Positions 22,339 through 33,329 of a stretch of DNA of 64,000 bases are shown in pieces (the stretch's first letter is position 1; each line of letters begins with the position of its first letter). The translations under genes were made by a program, and so were the position numbers. The notes below the pieces were generated by a model. The model was not told the origin of the DNA. It searched no databases and saw only the letters and a program-made list of their open reading frames with translations. This DNA comes from Bufo bufo (Eukaryota > Chordata > Amphibia > Anura > Bufonidae), in NCBI RefSeq assembly GCF_905171765.1, contig NC_053393.1, forward strand, positions 192,909,921 to 192,973,920, in the 5' to 3' direction.

Positions 22339-23474
22339 TAGGGTGTTTCATTTTTCCAAAGATGTGATTTTCATATGACTTTGCTTACGCCCCGAGTCTC
22401 AGTGATGTAAAAGATATATATGCCAAATTTCAAGAAGATTGGATAATAAGGCGATGTACACATTGATCACTTTTATTACTACTCTCACTCCTGTACCCAG
22501 GAGGTTGGTCTAAAAGCGACTTCAGTTTCAGGATCTCAAGGGCTCTGCATCAAGCAAGGTGGATTGCAAAGACAATATAAGCACCTAAAATTGTCCTCTT
22601 CACTAAACAGTTGAATATTCCTCAACGAGAATTGAAAGGAATGAAACAGGTTGCACATTTTGTCAGCCTCATATATGTTCGCTTTGCACGAGGCAATTGT
22701 AAGTCGATGGGCTCCAAAGAATGATTTGTATATGCTACAGCTTCTGAGCACTTACCCAGATGCAGACGTAAAAAAAAAGTGCTCTCACAGTTGCTAAGAG
22801 ACATCTTTGGTATCTGTCAGAAACAAACATAGGATTGGCTTTAAGGAAAAGATGACAAAAAATTTAGAAACCAAACCTGCAAAGAAAAAGGAAAGGAAAC
22901 AATTAGAGGGTAAAAACCTAGTTTTTGAAGGAAAAGACCTGAGCCATTTTGTTACTAATAAAACAAAGACGTTCTTTGAATTGTTTGGGATTCACAACAT
23001 GACAGAATACTGCAGTGATTCTCTAAGAATCCATGTGAACGCTCTTAAGGTGGTCAATGATACTGCAGAAAGAGGAATTGCTCTGATAAAAAAGTTTAAC
23101 CAATCGGTCAAGGACAAACTACAAAAACAATTCTTGTTGAGGGTAGTCGAGCATCACAGAAAAAAGGATTGCATCATTCTAAGTTGATTAATATAACACA
23201 TTTTGCCTATCATACTACCTATTAATCTTATTGTCTAGTTTTAATATTATTTTAAGTTTGTGATTTCTAGTTTTCCCAATAAAAGTAATTAACATTGAAA
23301 AATCTTATTTTTTGCCTTCTTTTACAAAACTGATCAAAGTGTGCAACCTCTAAATATTATCCAGTCTTCTTGGAAATTGGCATATATCTTTTACATTACT
23401 GAGGCTCGGGGCGTAACCAAAGTCTGCAAAAATTTTACATTTTATTTTTTTGCATGACAAAATGAAACACCCTA
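22339..23474 (+). mobile_element. 1.14-kb element with ~110-bp inverted repeats and 8-bp flanking duplication
   Basis: The left end TAGGGTGTTTCATTTTTCCA is mirrored by AAAATGAAACACCCTA at 23459-23474. Complementarity continues, with a divergent gap, through TTACGCCCCGAG, GATGTAAAAGATATAT and AAGATTGGATAATA, giving about 110-bp inverted ends. The flanks are CTGTTCAC on the left and CGGTTCAC on the right, a 7/8 match, as for an 8-bp target duplication. TAGGG ends plus 8 bp suggest hAT, but the protein fragment inside does not look like a hAT transposase. The class is open. Confidence 0.75.
22640..23187 (+). pseudogene. Uncharacterised transposon-borne protein, C-terminal fragment
   Basis: A continuous frame runs from about 22807 to TGA at 23185-23187 (126 codons, no ATG at its start). 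Weaker similarity in other frames lies upstream from about 22640 (KGMKQVAHFVSLIYVRFA). The C-terminus has KVVNDTAERGIALIKKFNQS and QKQFLLRVVEHHRKK. I recall the pattern VVND-AERG-LI...QFLL-VVE-HRK from uncharacterised proteins repeated in invertebrate genomes, presumably transposon proteins. It is Lys-rich, with no visible DDE or zinc motif. The N-terminus is frameshifted. I do not assign a function. Confidence 0.5.
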
Positions 23475-25137
23475 CGGTTCACACATGAGACCTTCACATA
23501 ATTTTTGGCTGCATTTTATATACAGTAAAAAATGACAGAATTATTTTTTTAACAAGCCACAACACTCAAAATTTGATCAAACCATTGGTTTCATATAACA
23601 TCCTGGGTTAAGTCATGCCCCCAAAACCACACCCCCTCTACCTACTGTATGTAAACTTGGACAGTATTTTTTGTTGCCCTGGATACACATGGAAGAATTT
23701 ATAAAGCCCTTCACTCCAGAATTCTGGCTTTAAAGTTTTTGGCATTTGCAAAAAAAAATTGCATTTTTACACCACCGAGTGCAGTTTTGAACAGCAGATG
23801 TGATAAGCCTGTCAAACTTATTAAAAAGGGTTTGTCTGAGATCTAAACATTTTAGGGATAGCTAGGCAGGGGAGTGAAGATAAAAAAAACACTACTCACC
23901 TTGTTTGACCCTCCAGTTGACAGTGATGTACCCCCTGTCCCCGCAGGGTGGATTTGCGACATGCACATTACAGTGCATTGACACACAACTGCTGAGGTCA
24001 CTGATTGCCCAGCAGCAGTGACGTGTATGTAGACGGCATAACACACTTCCAGTCCGGAGGGGACCAGGAGTGGCAGGAACAAGAGGTGCAGTGCTGGAAC
24101 CAGGAGGTTCCGACAAGTTGAAAAGTCTTATGTTCTACTTTCAGCTCATGCCTAAAATATTATAGATATCAGACAATCCATTAAGCTAGATTAATCCACT
24201 TCAACTTTTGAAAAGTTGTAAAAACTTATTGAATGTTGTACAACATTTGCTGAATTTGGTCCAAGCACAGTCTCCTTTCAAAGTTGACTTTAAAAAATTC
24301 CCTCCATGATAAATCTCCCCCAAAGTACTTTGATATGTCATAAAATTAACTCAACAGGAAATTACTTAAGAATATGCTAAAAAAGACCATCTATTTATAT
24401 ACAGTATTTACTAATATCAAAATAAAACCAAACATCTCACATTCATCAGCATGAAAAGCACTTCAAAAATCCCAAATCCTATACTACATGAAATCACTGT
24501 AGTACTCTACACAAACACCCTCAATCACTGTATAGGTAGTGCTGAAAGGAAGACAGATGGTGTGCTCAACCTTAAGCTTTTACCTCCTCTACGACACTTA
24601 TGCCTAGTCATTGGTTCTTAAAAAAACACACAAAAAAGCATAATAAATTATCCATCTATATAGACACTGATGCACAGATCCTTCCTTACGTACCTTTCCT
24701 TATGGTTCTACATACAGTGTGCCAAACTTTTTGAGACAAGATTACCAGCTTAAAAAAATACCCTGATTTCACTATACTCTGTCTGTGGCTACTGGTTATG
24801 TATTGCAGCCTGTATATACATATATTTCTGTCAAAGCTCAATTAAATATTACTGTATAATAAATATATTGCCCAGATACTGATAGCGCTACACAGTTTAC
24901 ATATAATTACTCAATAGAGGGCCAGACAGTGCTAAGATGGATTCAGATAGCAACAAACTAAATATTTCTTAGAATAAAGAATGTTCCCATTGTTCAAGTA
25001 AAGGCATGCCGCAACAGGATAAATACAGTGTATATTGCCGCAACAGGAGAAGCTTTGACCAGATAATGTCATAACATGCCCTGATATAGCCAAGAGATGC
25101 CAAGCCATTGAGTGGACAGAAATAATGATATTCATCT
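23475..25137. other. No recognisable feature
   Basis: AT-rich sequence without inverted ends, coding similarity or repeats I can name. A GC-richer patch at 23900-24120 has short open frames on the minus strand that lack any domain. Confidence 0.5.
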
Positions 25138-25650
25138 TAGGGTACTTTCACACTAGCGTTATTCTTTCCCGGTATTGAAATCCGGTAAAGGGTCTCAATA
25201 CCGGAAAAAAACGCATCAGCTTTTTCCTAATGCATTCTGAATGGAAAGCAATCCGTTCAGTATGCATCAGGATGTCTTCCGTTTCGTCCCTTGTATGGTA
25301 TTTGACGGAACAAAATACTGCACCTTGCTGCAGTATTTTTTCCGGCCAAAATCCCGGAACACTACTGCACCGATCTGGCATTAATTTCCATAGAGATGTA
25401 TTAATGCCGGATCCGGTACCAAGTGTTCCGGAAATTGCCGCGTTGCCAGATCCGGCTTTCCAGTAGGAGGAGGAGCTATTTTTGTTTTGATCTTTGAAAA
25501 AAATTTAATACCAGATCTGTTATTCCGGATGATACCGGATGAGACGGATCCGGTATATCACCGGATCTGTCTAACGAATCCGGAAAAAACATATTTCCGT
25601 TTGCATACGGTTTGCCGGATCCGAACAATGCTAGTGTGAAATTACCCTTA
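25138..25650. mobile_element. Foldback element with TCCGG-rich arms, 513 bp
   Basis: TTAGGGTACTTTCACACTAG at the left is mirrored by CTAGTGTGAAATTACCCTTA at the right. The interior repeats CCGGATC/GATCCGG words in both orientations (for example GCCGGATCCGG), so much of the element can fold. End sequence is of hAT type; no clear 8-bp duplication was seen. Open frames within mirror each other. Confidence 0.75.
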
Positions 25651-26085
25651 GATATAGCCAACCAGCCAAGGGAATACTTGCCAACAGACTGACAATCCAC
25701 ATCTGGTTTTATGCCACACCATTTCCCATATGGTACAATCCAGTGCCCAGATAAATTGTGCCATAAAGCCCCCAAAAAAGTAGTATTACATAGCCCCAAT
25801 AATGCCATTATTATGCAGAAATGCTACAAGCATATTGTAGATTTTGTAGTGAGGACAATTGAAGATTGACTTCATGTCTTATATTCCACAATCCTTATTT
25901 CAATAACATACAGGTGCAAAACAAGACTATGCCTAGTATTAAATACAGTTCTGCTTTGCCAGCAAGATGTAATCTTCATGCAAAAGGAGAATGGGTTATC
26001 TTTGTCTTAAAGAGGACCTGTCACTACAAAATGTAATGCAATCTAAAAGCACCATGTTATAAAGCAGGAGAAGCTCAGCAGATTG

Positions 26086-26087
<2 letters not shown>

Positions 26088-26124
<37 letters not shown>
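26088..26124. repeat. (TA)n microsatellite at the insertion site
   Basis: About 18 TA dinucleotides lie directly before the 6.3-kb element; a shorter TA run (32410-32423) follows its far end. The two flank a single insertion point within the MITE. Confidence 0.95.
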
Positions 26125-26128
<4 letters not shown>

Positions 26129-26220
26129 GGTCAGGGCGACGGCCCCTGGACGTAGGAACTAGAGCTAACCTCAGGCTGGGAAATGCCGGGAGCCCGTAGC
26201 GAGGATAGGCCTAAAAGGGG
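26125..26220 (-). repeat. Split direct repeat copy B2 (minus-strand naming)
   Basis: The 96-bp block beginning TTGTGGTCAGGGCGACGGCC is repeated, essentially identically, at 26374-26469 (offset 249). It directly follows the (TA)n tract. A 44-bp segment (26221-26264) separates it from the next repeat and forms a hairpin with its end (AGGATAGGCC/GGCCTATCCT). Confidence 0.9.
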
Positions 26221-26264
26221 GCCTATCCTTAAGGAAGAGCTAAGAAAAGGGGAAGGGAGGGAGG

Positions 26265-26373
26265 GGTACCTGGCCGCACGTCCCGTCCCCTGACCTGCGT
26301 GGGGGTTAATATAGCCAAGGGGCGTGGCCTCTGCCCCTCCCACAAATACAGGCTGCACGGCAGCCTTAACTAC
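26265..26373 (-). repeat. Split direct repeat copy A2
   Basis: The 109-bp block from GGTACCTGGCCGCACGTCCC to GGCAGCCTTAACTAC recurs at 32301-32409 (offset 6036). It includes a terminal hairpin AGGCTGC-ACG-GCAGCCT. Confidence 0.92.
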
Positions 26374-26469
26374 TTGTGGTCAGGGCGACGGCCCCTGGAC
26401 GTAGGAACTAGAGCTAACCTCAGGCTGGGAAATGCCGGGAGCCCGTAGCGAGGATAGGCCTAAAAGGGG
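26374..26469 (-). repeat. Split direct repeat copy B1
   Basis: Second copy of the 26125 block, joined without spacer to A2. After it the sequence diverges (CCAAAAAGGAGACC) into the element body. Confidence 0.92.
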
Positions 26470-26969
26470 CCAAAAAGGAGACCCAACCATACCATCAAAC
26501 ACTCATGCACCGCACAGGGCAATTGAACAGAAAGCATCACGGATCTCGGATCGTAGGATTTGGACCATATCTGGAGAACACGACTACCTCCAACGTCCCA
26601 TGCACCTGATAACCTGAGGAGGCATCTGGTGCTTAGACACCGCCCCAAAATGAAAGGAGTGGAGCAGACCCTGTTTAGAGTAAATATACACCTACCGTTA
26701 CGACACCCGTTTTGAACGAAAAGACCCTTCACGATGGAGGTGCGGGATATACCGTCTTATATCACAGTGACTTCCATCTACCTTACCTCCTTGTCATGTG
26801 TACCGCCACACCGTTCTTGGAGCTGGTTAAATGCTGATGCAATTGACAGAGTGTCCGGAACCAGGAACGATTTACTCCTATGTTGACTAACAGATGACCA
26901 TATACGAGAAGGTCTGAATCCTGAGAGCTGCAGACTGAAACAAACAATGGTGAAACGGTTGGAAGTGCC

Positions 26970-27132
26970 TAGATCAGGCATCCCAAACCGCGGCCCCTCA
27001 GCTGCCGCAACCACAACCCCCACAACGCCCTGCCACAGGCAGATACCTGCAGGCTGTCCGGGCACCGCGGGAGCCACAACCCCGCAACAGCCAGAGGGCC
27101 GCAGCCCACGACCCCCGGCCCAGATGAACCCC
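26970..27132. mobile_element. Foldback MITE copy with clustered transitions
   Basis: Left arm AGGCATCCCAAACCGCGG and right arm CCAGAGGGCCGCAGCCCACG are diverged complements. The pattern is that of a common amphibian hairpin repeat which normally contains GGGAGTTGTAGTTTTGCAAC-type arms (from memory). Here T positions on the plus strand are largely C (for example GGGAGCCACAACCCCGCAAC). It lies inside the 6.3-kb element. Confidence 0.5.
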
Positions 27133-27925
27133 AACCATCCACCAAGGGCCCCGATTGGGCACCAACTGTTCCTGGTGGCAATACTTACCTCTACTTATTC
27201 CCCAGGCCACCCTTCCTAATAAGGGCCAAAAAGTCAGAACGTGGTGCCTGTTGTCCTACCGAAGTAGCAAACCCAGTGAAGTGTAAACCCGCCAGGCCTG
27301 GGGAACCATCCACAGACATATATGGCTATTACGATTAATGAGCTAATGTGCCTGTACTAAGGACAGGACGTACCCCAATACCTGCAGTTGTGACAGGAAA
27401 TGCTTAAGGTCGTGATAAACTATGTATGCTGTGCCTGTAGTCGTGATAGGACTTGTCGTGTCAGGCGACACGACAGACTTCGTAAACTTGTGCCTTATTA
27501 CTGTACCTCCTACTGGAAGATGGACCGACACCCAGGACTTAGGCCGGACACCAACACCCTCAGCCCGAGTTTGTAGATGAAGTAAGCATGCCTGGGAGAA
27601 GATGATGTCCGCAAAGGCAGGCTTGGAATGACTGTTTACAAAGAAAACAATGAAACCCAACAACCTAGAAAATAAAAGAGTCAGAGAAAACAATAACGAG
27701 AGTGGGACTCTAATGGCAAAAAGCCACACGTGCGAGCCACCCCAAGAAAATTGTATTGCGAGCCACAGATGACCGAGCCATGCGAGCGGGACTGAGGACA
27801 GAAAAGACATGGAACTTACTTGTTATGGGACCACGCAGCCGGCCTCGACTGGCGTTGTGTGTGCAATTTATTTTAATTTCATTTTTTTTTTTTTTTTTTG
27901 TTTCTCTTTTTAGAAGCCATACTTG

Positions 27926-29265
27926 AGAGACTCAAGTGGCGGAGCCATGCGTGAGACTCTAATGGCAAAACACATGTGTAACCCTAAAAGGGTGAAGTCA
28001 AGCGTGAGAGACTAATAGCGGAGTCATATGTGTAAAAACTAACACGGAGAAGCCATGCGTGGGACACTAATGGCGGAGACATATGTGTAACACTAAAACG
28101 AAGCCACGCGTGGGAGACTAACGGCGGAGTCATATGTGTAAGACTAAATGGAGAAGCCATGCGTGAAAGACTCTAATGGCAGAGACATGTGCAACCCTAA
28201 ACGGAGAAGCCATGCGTGAGAGACTAATGGCGGAGACATATGTGTAAAACTAAAACAAAGAAGCCATGCGTGGAAAACTAATGGCGGAGTCATACGTGTA
28301 AGACTAAATGGAGAAGCCATGCGTGAGAGACTCTAATGGCAGAGACATGTGTAACCCTAAAAGGGAGAAGCCCTGCGTGAGACTAATGGTGAATTCATAT
28401 GTGTAACACCAACCGGGAAGAAGCCGTGCGTGAGAGACTAATGGCAGAGTCATATGTGCCACACTAGAATGGAGAAGCCATGCATGAGAGACTAATGGCA
28501 GAGTCATACGTGAAGACTAAAACGGAGAAGGCATGCGTGAGACTCCAATGGCGGAGTCCTATGTGACACTGAAGGGGGTAACCATACGTGAGAGACTCAA
28601 ATGGCAAAGCCATGCGTGAGAGACTCTAATGGCGGAGTCATGTGGAACACTCAAAAGGAAAAGCCACACGTGAGGGACTCTAATGGCGGAGGCATATGTA
28701 CCCTTAAAGGGAGAAGCCATACGTGAGACTCTAATGGCGGAGTCATATGTGACACTAACAAGGGAGAAGCCATGCGTGAGAGACTCTAATGGCACAGCCA
28801 TACGTGAGAGACTCTAATGGCGGAGTTATATGTAACACTAACAAGGGGGGAAGCCATACGTGAGAGGCTCTAATGGCAAAGCCATGCGTGAGAGACTCTA
28901 ATGGCGGAGTCATATGTAACACTAAAGGGAGAAGCCATACGTGAGATTCAAATGGCGGAGTCATGCGTGACACTAAAAGGGGGAAGCCATGCGTGAGAGA
29001 CTCTAATGGCAAAGCCATGCGTGAGAGACTCTAATGGCGGAGTTATATGTAACACTAAAAAGGGGGAAGCCATACGTGAGAGACTCTAATGGCAAAGCCA
29101 TGCGTGAGAGACTCTAATGGCGGAGTCATATGCAACACTAAAGGGAGAAGCCATACGTGAGATTCAAATGGCGGAGTCATGCGTGACACTAAAAGGGGGA
29201 AGCCATGCGTGAGAGACTCAAATGGCTAAGCCATGCGTGAGAGACCCTAATGTCGGAGTCATATG
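27926..29265. repeat. 1.3-kb minisatellite within the 6.3-kb element
   Basis: The core phrases AAGCCATGCGTGAGAGACTC, TAATGGCGGAGTCATATGTG and ACACTAAAAGGGG alternate with variation. Units are about 55 bp, with longer ~85-90-bp composite units where the GTGAGAGACTCTAATGGC phrase is doubled. There are no unique spacers. Plus- and minus-strand open frames through it are products of the repeat. Confidence 0.9.
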
Positions 29266-30886
29266 GCGGCTTAATTCCCTCTTAATTAATTAACAACCAC
29301 TATGACGCACCAGTATGACTTGGGGACTCGCATAACCATGACCCTCTCCGACAATGACCTAGGACGCTAACCAGCCTACAACCATATTGCCCCCCACCGA
29401 ACAACACGAAGAACGAACACCGGGCCCCCGAAGCCCTGAGGCCCCCGAAGCCAAGGGAACGACCCGGAAGACCTTACCGTTGATGATAAGTAATTAAACG
29501 TGAGCCCGACCTAAAGGCAAATGCATAGACATTAGTGATCCGAACCACTTGCATGAATGAAACATTAACCAACCGTGAAATTGAAACAGATGGGAGAAAA
29601 ACCAGAACCAGAGGCATTTGCAGTTAGCTAAGAAAAGCCCCTAGTCGTGACAAACACCTGAACACCTGTGAAACATAGTAGGAACTTACTCCTATCGGCC
29701 CACTGTCCGCTAGGGAGCTATTTGGTTAACTGGGGCGGGAGATCCAACTGCGTGAATGCGAACCAGAAGTAAAGGAGATCAGTCTGCGTAACCCACCACC
29801 GAGGAAAGAAACTCCAGCCTGAAGAAGCAGCTATGTTTAACGGAAGAGCAGAATTAGAGCGGTGCGCTGATAGCCCTAGCAAGAATACAGAGTAACCATG
29901 ATGTAGAAAAGAAAGAAATGCAGCTTAATGTGGAAGCAGAGTAGAACACATGATGCAAGAACAAGTGGGTAAATGCAGCTCTGGGTGTGAGAGGTGCCTA
30001 AAACATGGTATGGGCACAGCTCTGAGTATGAGCATGAGGAGCATGGTCAACGCAGCTGTATGAATGCAAGCTGAAAGGGAACAGAGTATTAATGTAATGC
30101 AACCGCTGCTCTAGAAGTGAATGGCGTATAGGACAAAAATGTAAAAGCAGACACACGGCTGTAGCTTGAAGGTAACAATCCTAACCATGACCATGGAGCC
30201 CAACTCCCTTCGCCCAGAGCGCTACAAGTCACGGACCGTGGAACCAAGTCTGATCCTACCGTGAATGTAAGCACATGAACCGAGTGAGAACTGTGCCACC
30301 ATGAATTCATGTCTAGGTTCCCCGACGTGTGTCATTACTCCGACCCGCCAATTCAACTGAATGTGGTGTTTAGGAAGTATACTGAATATTAACTGTGTCT
30401 TGACTGCACAACATTACCCTATGGGAACTAATGGCAGATCTATGTGGTATGTAGGTAGACAGTGGCATACATTTGAGCGAATATGCACGTGAATAAGCTA
30501 AAATCCCCGACACGATATCATGCCCCATTAGATTTGAAAAAGGTTGTGTTCAGTAATGTAGAGCACCTATAACAATAATACACATCTGTGGAACACTGGG
30601 AACCGGGTAGATGGGTGACAGCTCCCATGAAACCAGCCCCGAGCCTAGGAATGTGCCCGTGCTGGTGTACCTGCGCCTCTGTACGTGCGACTGCAGACCC
30701 CCCGGCCGGCGGCGGGGTTACCAATACCGTGCGAGCCCCAGGACTGCCAAGTAGGCATGCAAACGTCACATATTTGGCCACAATAGAAGCGAGACTGGAA
30801 CAGTGAGTGGGGAACAACAGAATGTTCCCCAATGATGATCAGCAACGTGCCTGATGGAAACAGTGGAAACATAAACAAAGGTAAGG

Positions 30887-30917
<31 letters not shown>

Positions 30918-32300
30918 ACGGAAGCGATTTATCTATGTCACTGTCTGGTACACGACCATGGACTATAGGTCGTATTTAAAACAATACATATTGGACTTGG
31001 GGATAGGTGTGACCTCACTGTAGGAGTAATGTATTAATTCCCCTAAACTGCCGTGTAAGGATCCCATGATTGTACTACCCGCGCCCAATAATATTCTGAT
31101 AGAGCATACCTGTATCTTTTTAGCCTATACCATCCCAAATAAATGTGGTATCATAGGATGTACATGTGGCTTGAGGGATGCTTGCATGAATGACACCTGG
31201 TTTGATATGCTAAGAATCGAATCGTGGGCGGCTGTCCTCGACGCCGGATATATGTACAACTATACTTGTGGTCCGGGCGATGAGATAGATGTTAATCGAT
31301 AAATAGATAATAGATAAACAAATCCAGTTGCGGCTAATATGTTGCGTGGCTGCCATCAGGAGGATGCTGGGAGATGTCACATCCAGTGAGTCCGGTGTCT
31401 CCAGCCCTTTTGGAACCGCGTATCAAAATGAAATAGTAACACATGATCTGAATTATGACCAGGCGTAAGTCATGGACAGCGCGAGAACTGACGCTGCCTG
31501 AGTCACCCCGGCTAATCGTGTCAGCCAAGGTCACATTACATGATGGGGGGAGTAGTACTGTGCGTTCCTGTGATACTGTATCACACAGGATGGGCTTTGA
31601 TACACTGACTCAGTGGGCAGTAACACACATAACAGACTTAAATAGTGGTCAATATATTTGCAGCTGTGCCTGTATTGTACACGCTCTGCACAGGGGAGTA
31701 GAAGTGACCTTGACAATGAATCCAAGAGGGAAAAGAGCAGAGACGTCATTAATTATCTGCTATAACTACAGGTCACCCCAAATACTGAGAAGAGGACCGT
31801 CCTCAGGAGAGACGTATATAAATGTATGCAAGGACAGTACCGGACAAGCAATGCACGCACAGAGTGACTGCACCAGCAGAACAGCGAGTGCAGCTCCGGA
31901 GCCCAACACAGGACGCAACCCAGGGAAACAACATATGTGGGCGGGGTTCTCAACACGGAGCGAGCTTACCAGGGGCGAAGCCGCAGCGTGCCTAACAACC
32001 GGCACACGCGGCTGCTCCCGGAACGCCCACCCGCATAACAAGCCTGCGCCGCCCGGCCAGCCGGCCACGGCATCCCCGCAACGTGCCTGCCCGCGGTCAA
32101 ATCATGGCCAGCCGAGCGCTGCCCCCCCCCCGGGATGCGGACCCGACCCGCCGTGCAGTAACCACGCTGCCGCACCGGCATTGGATACCCCCTGCTTACC
32201 TGACCGAAGCACGAGCCGAGCCGACGCCGACCAATACTCACCCCAACCGAGACGAAAAAGAGCGGGACGTGCAGGAACCAGACGTGAACCGGAAGTACCA
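29266..32300 (-). other. Body of the 6.3-kb element, no recognisable genes
   Basis: There is no RT, RNase H, recombinase or gag motif in any frame. The plus strand is conspicuously T-poor in places: in 29341-29520 I count about 21 T against 58 A in 180 bases. A run of 26 T lies at 30887-30912. A long open frame at 31455-32345 has GC-rich, low-complexity, Pro/Ala/Arg-rich composition and is not convincing as a protein. Confidence 0.5.
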
Positions 32301-32409
32301 GGTACCTGGCCGCACGTCCCGTCCCCTGACCTGCGTGGGGGTTAATATAGCCAAGGGGCGTGGCCTCTGCCCCTCCCACAAATACAGGCTGCACGGCAGC
32401 CTTAACTAC
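32301..32409 (-). repeat. Split direct repeat copy A1
   Basis: Identical or nearly so to 26265-26373, at the opposite end of the element. It ends CTTAACTAC, directly followed by TA repeats of the target site. Confidence 0.92.
32336..32366 (-). promoter_or_regulatory. GC-box and TATA-like promoter motif in repeat A1
   Basis: On the minus strand the sequence GCCACGCCCC-TTGG-CTATATTAACCC places a CACGCCCC box just upstream of TATATTAA, about 45-70 bases from the element's end. The same motif lies in A2 (26300-26330). Such spacing suits an RNA polymerase II start inside the repeat; this is motif-based inference only. Confidence 0.45.
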
Positions 32410-32750
32410 ATATATATATATATGTAGTTTTGTGGGAAAAGATTCAGTAAAACCTATAATTTATACATTTATATCTCTGCTTTTTCCACCTCCTGTGAAG
32501 AGCTATCGGTACAGGGAGGAGGTGTTATTAGTGACTGGCAGCTACCTCTTATGCACACTTATACACACAATGCTATCAATCACTGATAACACCTCCTCCC
32601 TGTACTGATAGCTGTGAAAAAGCAGAGATATAAATGTATACATTACAAGTTTTACTGAATCTTTTCCCAACTATAAATCACACTGCTCGGCTTCTCCTGC
32701 TCTATAACATGGTACTTTCAGATTGCATTGCATTTTGTGGTGACAGGGAT

Positions 32751-33254
32751 GGTCAAATGTATAATTAGCATTTTACACCACAATATACCATTATGTGTCA
32801 CAACATTTCATCCAAGTACCGGTTTGTGACAGAATAAGAGAAATGCATAAGTATTCTCGATTAAATGTCCTACACACTCAGGGATGCACCACCAATGAGG
32901 CGAGGTGAAGCAATTGCCTCAGGCAGCACCAGGTAAGGGCAAAAGGGGGGCAATGGAAGGTCCATGGGCAATGAGCGCTTCCATTGTGGAAACACTCATC
33001 TCTAGATATTCAACTGCATCGCTGTACTCAGGACAGCAATACAGTTGAATGCCACAACGGGGCACAGGAGTGATGACTCACTGACCCAAAGTTTCCTCTG
33101 ATAGGCGTTAGTCCTAGTTCATGTAGCCTATCAGAGGCTGTTATAATCATTATCGCGCTGCCTGAGCCAGGCTGCATAGAGCTCAGTGCACAGACTAGAA
33201 GATGTCTGTGTCTTGCACTGCAACAGTAGCTAGATAGAGGGACAAACGCTATTG
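32751..33254. other. Left flank of the hAT region, no named feature
   Basis: It contains a GAGGCGAGGTGAAGC-type low-copy repeat fragment (32880-32960) and sequence leading into the hAT minisatellite (TGTCTTGCACTGCAACAGTA, TAGCTAGATAGAGGGACAAA, the latter repeated at 33417). The hAT left terminal inverted repeat was not found. Confidence 0.4.
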
Positions 33255-33329
33255 GAATAAATAATTGCAACTGGTGTGATATACCTGTTGCCACCCCCCA
33301 AAAAAAAACTGATTGAGGGGTGTGATATA

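Larger units (their letters stand above)
26125..32409 (-). mobile_element. 6.3-kb element with split direct repeats (Ngaro/PAT-like architecture)
   Basis: On the plus strand the terminal repeats are ordered a-b-a-body-b: a at 26125-26220 and 26374-26469, b at 26265-26373 and 32301-32409. On the minus strand this reads A1-body-B1-A2-B2, the split-direct-repeat plan of Ngaro/PAT-type tyrosine-recombinase retroelements. B1 and A2 abut exactly (26374/26373). The A repeat holds a minus-strand GC box and TATA-like motif, supporting that orientation. I see no reverse transcriptase or tyrosine recombinase, so it would be non-autonomous. A tandem insertion of a deleted and a long copy of another element type is the main alternative. 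Confidence 0.5.
26007..32750. mobile_element. Foldback MITE split at (TA)n by a 6.3-kb insertion
   Basis: The left arm starts TTAAAGAGGACCTGTCACTA at 26007 and continues CAAAATGTAATGCAATCT. The right arm at 32690-32750 reads AGATTGCATTGCATTTTGTG then GTGACAGG, its complement. The right part also contains an inner foldback (32440-32690; GAGGAGGTGTTATTAGTGA with TCACTGATAACACCTCCTC). The arms are separated by (TA)n and the element at 26125-32409. Excising that insertion gives a MITE of about 460 bp. The left terminal TTAA is intact; the right end is degraded. Confidence 0.8.

Noticed and set aside
22339..23474. Firm assignment to a named transposon superfamily (hAT or IS3EU)
   Set aside because: End motif, possible 8-bp duplication and protein fragment point in different directions. 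Left unclassified.
27926..29265. CRISPR-like regular repeats
   Set aside because: Units are contiguous and variable, without unique spacers, in a vertebrate context. It is a minisatellite.
31455..32345. 296-codon open frame, the longest on the plus strand
   Set aside because: GC-rich, low-complexity Pro/Ala/Arg/Thr composition; it runs into the terminal repeat and has no domain. Its length is explained by T-poor sequence with few stop codons.
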